DNA from: Mercurialis annua
Lineage: Eukaryota; Streptophyta; Magnoliopsida; Malpighiales; Euphorbiaceae
Reading direction: 5' to 3'
DNA length: 64,000 nucleotides
Assembly: GCF_937616625.2 (NCBI RefSeq)
Contig: NC_065577.1
Location: 4,815,001-4,879,000, forward strand
The position numbers and the translations under genes are program-made. This document shows positions 59,580 through 64,000 of this stretch, in pieces. Every line of letters starts with the position of its first letter. Position 1 is the first letter of the stretch. The notes below the pieces were generated by a model, which saw only the letters and a program-made list of their open reading frames with translations, was not told the DNA's origin and made no database searches.

Positions 59580-61075
59580 CCGCACTAAAAAATAAATCAA
59601 GGGTTCGCTTAGTTCGCCACATTAGACATTAGTTTTTACGTTAGTTTAGCTTAATTTTTGATATTCGTTCATCGTTTTAGCTTGTATTCTGGATTTTCTA
59701 CACTACTGTTTTGTGATTATTGTCGACTAAGGTACGATTATTATTAAGAGATTAATTTTATTGTTTCTTATTTAGCCATGAATTCTTATTACATTATTGT
59801 TGAACTTTCTTTGAATATGTGTAGCTAAACCCTTCATTGGGGATTATTAATGGGATTTATGTTTGTTTAAACAAATTGAATTTGTGGGTTTTTGTTCTTA
59901 CTGTGTTTTAATTATTGTTCTTAAAGCTTGAATTTATTTGGTCAATTTATTCATTATTCTGTGTTTTGGTTTTATCTCGAGAGAGTAAAACTAGAATAGA
60001 CCAACATAATTAAGAACGTAGGAGTTAATTGCGCGAGAGTGAATTGATGAGTACGTGTTCTTAGGGTTTACTTCATAAACATTAATTGATTAGTAATTTA
60101 GGTTAATCATTGTGCGAGAGTGAGTAATTAGCCTGTTACTAGTTTATTATCTGTTTTTGCCTGCAATTGCTCGATAGAGAATTTTAGGTGCTTACGATTA
60201 GCCTGAACCTTAGTAGAACAACCAAATCCATATTCCAATCTGATTAAACAACATAATGAAAGTTAATAATCCATGTTCTTCTCATTATTATTAAAACCTT
60301 ATTTTTGTTACAGTTTTAGTTAATTTTATCCATAATTGTTATTTCAGTTTATTTAGTTTTATAATAACATTCAATTTATCTTTCAACTATTCAAATCGAG
60401 TCTCCTAACTGGTTATTTTTAGAAACTTTCTCTGTGGGTACGATATCCGGACTTCACAGTCTGTATTACAAGTTGGCATACGTACGCTTGCGTATTTTTA
60501 GCAACATATAACCGAATCGTCCACTTAAAGCAAACGGAAAAGTGGGGACGAGAGAGAGGAGAGGAGAAGGTTTGCATAGATGACTATGTAAACCACCTTA
60601 TGTGCAAACCCCAAAATACGACTCTATACTCACATTTAATCTTTTCTTCTTTCTATTCTCTCTTCTTTCCCTTATTCAAACTGACTTGAACGTCGGAGCG
60701 GACAGCCACTGAGCTCGGATGTCACGACCCAAATTATTGAGCCGAGACCGGCGCTAGGGAATGGGAGTGGTAGCTCCAAAACCCGTAGCAAGCCTAAAAC
60801 CACCAATAATTTTTCGCATTTATAAACATATTATTATATATATAGAATATTTTCAGAAAACTCTTTTAGATAACATACTTATAGATATCAAAGTATTATA
60901 TTAGAGTTTACATTCAAAATGAACTATTTGAAATTAAATCGCTATCCTTATACTGACACCTACTGACTACTGCAGCTCTAGGAACTCATACTTGTGCAAG
61001 TCCAATGACTTTTGGCACAATGGAGATGGCTTGTCTGATCCGACTTCTAATACCTGCAAACATCAGAGTGAGGGG

Positions 61076-61527
61076 TCAGTATTTGGGAAAATACTGAGTG
61101 AGTATGCAACTTATTATCGGTATTATCAAAACACACATCGCATACTCAAACATATATATATATATCTATCTCGATATGATATGAAAATAACATAATATTC
61201 ATAAATAGCAGATCCGACCGAAACCCTAATCTTAAACTCTGAACTTATCTTATTCCGAATATTCGAATCAAACTGTTCCAAATGGTCCGACCCGGGAGTG
61301 TTCACACTCAACCACGTCAGCCGCGACCAATCTCTTAATCTCCAAGTGTGAGTCCAACTCACTGGTGGGTCCAACCCACTAGATACGGGGCTCAGGTTAC
61401 ACCGTAACCGAGTTCTCACTCGTATCACATTCATATCGTATGCGCATTTCGTAATCTCATAGACAATCTAGACACGCTAGACTGACTCAAATACTGGTGA
61501 TCACACAGCCTATTGACACCCAATAGG
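61076..61527 (-). other. Four-hairpin cluster, second gypsy family
   Basis: Arms TCAGTATTT/AAATACTGA (61076-61097, spacer GGGA); GTGGGT/ACCCAC (61365-61379, spacer CCA); GGTTAC/GTAACC (61395-61409, spacer ACC); CCTATTG/CAATAGG (61509-61527, spacer ACACC). Order and the last two intervals are as in the cluster at 25722-26067. Confidence 0.7.
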
Positions 61528-62118
61528 TAGTTGGTTTCTTCGGATCGCATACTAGATACTCATATTCAAACAATGAATATAATGGCATTCATATAGTCTA
61601 ATTCATCAAACATAATATCTCATACGAACAAATCATGTAAACGCGATGTATTAATGATAATATTCATAATATATGAAAATAACTTTTGTAATAATAATAC
61701 GCGAAAGTAAATTGCCACTCACAGTGACCGCTATCCCTTATATCCAAACGTAAGCTCCAGGAGACTGGTCCGTCAATCCTCGTCGAGCTTCTTGGTTCGT
61801 CATACTCGTAGATCGATAGTCCGTCACATCTATCACAGGATTCTATCGTTAAAATATATACTTAGAGAATCTTGTTCTTAAAAACTGCACTAGGTACCTA
61901 ACACGACAAAAGCACGAAATATAATCGTCGTGTTCTAAACGTATCTTTCTCTATAGATCTCTATTCATATCTCTATTACTCATCATGTTAATGTTCATTG
62001 CTATAATGTCTTATTAATATTCATTTTAAGACATTTGTCAGAGTTCTACGCCCATATCATGCCATCAGAGGCCAATTTTCGCTCCCGGAAGTCCCCCGGA
62101 GGTCACGATCGAAGTAGG

Positions 62119-62278
62119 GCACGTCGTGCTAGCTTGGCACCTCGTGCCCTTCATTTTTCATGAAGGGCACGACGTGCCCTTCACTGGTGCACGTCGTGCA
62201 CCCTTGTGGTGCACGTCGTGCACCCTTCTGGTGCACGTCGCGCACCAGCACGACGTGCTGAAGTGCAGCACGTCGTGC
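62119..62278. repeat. Palindrome array in second gypsy LTR
   Basis: Eight inverted repeats with CGTCG, CGACG or related centres, centred at 62124, 62142, 62172, 62194, 62216, 62238, 62253 and 62273. The longest is a perfect 23-bp inverted repeat with a 1-nt centre (62161-62183, arms of 11). Two are GGTGCACGTCGTGCACC (62186-62202, 62208-62224). Four successive centres are exactly 22 bp apart. Confidence 0.88.
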
Positions 62279-63331
62279 GCACTTTGGGGGCAGCGTTTTT
62301 TGATGCTTCTGGACCATTTCCGAAGCTCCAAATACCCCAAAATTCATACCAATGCATACCTAAATCATCTAGGCTCAAAACTTATCAAGAATCTATACGA
62401 AAATGGTGGAAAACGACGTGTTTTTAGCGTTTCGATTCAAACATAGCATTTTTCGTCGAAACAGCCCGTAACCTCCGATTTTAACACTCAAATCCAAAAT
62501 CTTACCTTGAAATGAAGCTTATGATTGATAGAGCTTCCAATTCCGAACAAATCGATATAAAGAACGCGCGATTTGGACGAGAAACGGCGAAACGGCGGCG
62601 GATCGAAATGATCGTCAATTTTCCCCTTCACTGAAGCTTTTCTTCTTCTGCTCTTCTTTCTTTCTCTGGAATCATCTGATTCCTTTAATGTTATCTTATA
62701 TTGTTTGGTTAATTAGCCGTTTTAGTCCCTCATTTCTTTAACTTAAACCATTTCTCTTTTAAACTTTTCTTTTGTTCAATTTAGTCCATAACTAAATCGA
62801 TTAACTCTTTAATCATAACTTATACGTATTATTTATATCCGATAAATAATACGAATCCCAATATTAATATTTTTCCGTCCATAATCTTTTAATTACTATT
62901 CTCAAGATTTAATTGGCTAGTTTGCACTTTGGTCCTTGAACTTTTAAAAAGTTACAATTTAGTCCAAAACGCATCCGCGTCCAAATTTTAAAAGGTCTCC
63001 GATTGGCCTGAAACTTTTACCACATATACTATAAAACATTTCGCGGACCTTGGCGAAATAATTTTCACTTCGGAATTTATATGGCTAAATTACCATTTCA
63101 GTCCCTGTACTTTATTTTGCGATTTTCTTAACATATTTCTTTTCTAATTCCAATTCCAACTTTAGAACTGAAATATAATGTTAAATCTCTCGCGATAATC
63201 CTTTCGAATCCGTCCTGCTAAAATTTAATATTTATCTTAATTTTTCGGAAATCTTTCCGATATCGCCACTCTAGCGACTTAACACTGGACACATGGTCCA
63301 ATTAAATAATTAAATATTTTGGGGTATTACA

Positions 63332-64000
63332 TTCTTCCCCCCTTATAAAAATTCGTCCTCGAATTTTCATATTGCCTTCTTACTTTAATTCCCTTAACAT
63401 TTAGAATTTTGTTAATAGTAAGGATACCGTGTTCATCCTACGACACTGGTCAGCACACGGAATCATCATTCCAATTTCTGTACTTCTTGTACTTTAATGT
63501 CAGTTATCACTGGCAACTTTACTTTTGATTTCTTCTCTTTAAACTTTCAGTTCCTTACTGATATCTAATGGTAGTTCGTCTTAATGACGTCTTATCATCA
63601 AAGATGACGAAACTAGTAGTACTCATATGTACTTACCATTATATGTCCTTGATTCTTTACTTTTATTCAAAATGTCTAATTTATTATCATTTCCTGTTGA
63701 GTGATGTAAATACTGAATTAATTCATGTTTCATTACATACATAGTCTCTTTCACATTACTGTTACTATCGTCTGATTGTTATTCATCATGGTGTTGGGAA
63801 CCTCATCCCATTATTCGCTATCCTCATAGGTCTTATTTACTTACCTTATGTAATTTCATTCATTACTATCGTCGCTTATCGACGGTCATCTATATATGAG
63901 ATGTTTCTTATGATGCATCCTTATAATGTCCTTGCTTTCTCTGCAGGGACTTACTCGATCTTTTTTTTTTTTTTTGTTATTGCATCTTATGTGCGGCTTC
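63332..64000 (-). mobile_element. Start of decayed gypsy internal region
   Basis: Begins with the polypurine tract and the ATTCGTCCTCGAATTT block that also follows the tract at 27550-27572. Beyond this no long frame remains on either strand, so the coding part nearest the LTR is either degenerate or a long untranslated stretch. It continues past the window edge. Confidence 0.6.

Larger units (their letters stand above)
58899..60506 (+). mobile_element. Solo LTR, Tat/Ogre-like Ty3/gypsy, second family
   Basis: 1608 bp beginning TGATAGG and ending GCAACA, with a perfect 5-bp duplication TATAA (58894-58898 and 60507-60511). It starts with a hairpin (arms 58901-58909 and 58914-58922), has a palindrome array at 59323-59449, a TATA box at 59572-59579 and CGAGAG motifs near 59979, 60033 and 60114. 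Sequence outside these landmarks is largely unlike the solo LTR at 114-1581, so it is a separate family with the same plan. Confidence 0.86.
60720..63331 (-). mobile_element. LTR of a second gypsy (Tekay-like) family
   Basis: A 2612-bp LTR, TGTCACGACCC...GGGGTATTACA on the plus strand. Edges and several internal blocks match the LTR at 25314-27536, but the bulk is diverged, so it is another family of the same lineage. On its right lies a polypurine tract (minus AAGGGGGGAAGAA), so this is the 3' LTR of a minus-oriented element running off the window. The left side has no primer-binding site; the outer flank is ...CTCGGA. A weak minus-strand TATA-like CAATATAAG is at 62695-62703. Confidence 0.85.

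Overview
The window is AT-rich nuclear DNA from a flowering plant, most likely a eudicot. The signs are split genes with GT-AG introns, an ent-kaurene-synthase-like diterpene synthase, a plant poly(A)-binding protein (PABN type), an EXORDIUM-type apoplast protein, and a dense load of plant transposable elements (Ty3/gypsy Tekay-like, Tat/Ogre-like solo LTRs, copia remnant, Helitrons, hAT, MULE-type MITEs, Stowaway MITEs, SINEs, LINE pieces). The species cannot be named from the sequence.

Layout. 1-7140: repeat zone with a solo LTR (114-1581), a decayed copia RT on the minus strand, an LTR stub, several MITEs, a Helitron and three SINE copies. 7145-16981: a complete 14-exon class I diterpene synthase gene whose introns hold MITEs, a Helitron and a SINE. 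17345-19554: an LTR remnant and a hAT element with a MITE inside it. 20137-24141: a six-exon PABN gene. 24977-34902: a young gypsy chromovirus on the minus strand with two almost identical LTRs, one uninterrupted 1634-residue Gag-Pol frame, and a truncated extra leader/gag piece outside the left LTR. 35624-37040: an array of about eight ~180-bp tandem repeats. 39584-40468: single-exon EXORDIUM-like gene on the minus strand with its TATA box. 40.8-58.7 kb: no convincing host gene, but nested MITEs, Stowaways and non-LTR insertions. 58.7-64 kb: a small hAT MITE, a second solo LTR inserted exactly in its target duplication, and the LTR plus start of the internal region of a second gypsy element that runs off the right edge.

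The three host genes have unrelated roles (diterpenoid metabolism, mRNA 3'-end processing, cell-wall/growth signalling) and do not look like a functional cluster.

The most interesting signal lies inside the LTRs. Four different LTR types here (two Tat-like, two Tekay-like) each carry an array of short CpG-centred inverted repeats. The palindrome sequence differs in each family, but the organisation recurs: CG-N0-2-CG cores, often in pairs, with a 20-24 bp centre-to-centre period in three of the four. In the two Tat-like LTRs the last palindrome lies about 120 bp before the TATA box. The Tekay-like LTRs also share four small hairpins; at least three show compensatory base changes between the two families, as expected of a structured leader RNA or of two-fold-symmetric protein sites. 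I know of no description of this, but could not search.
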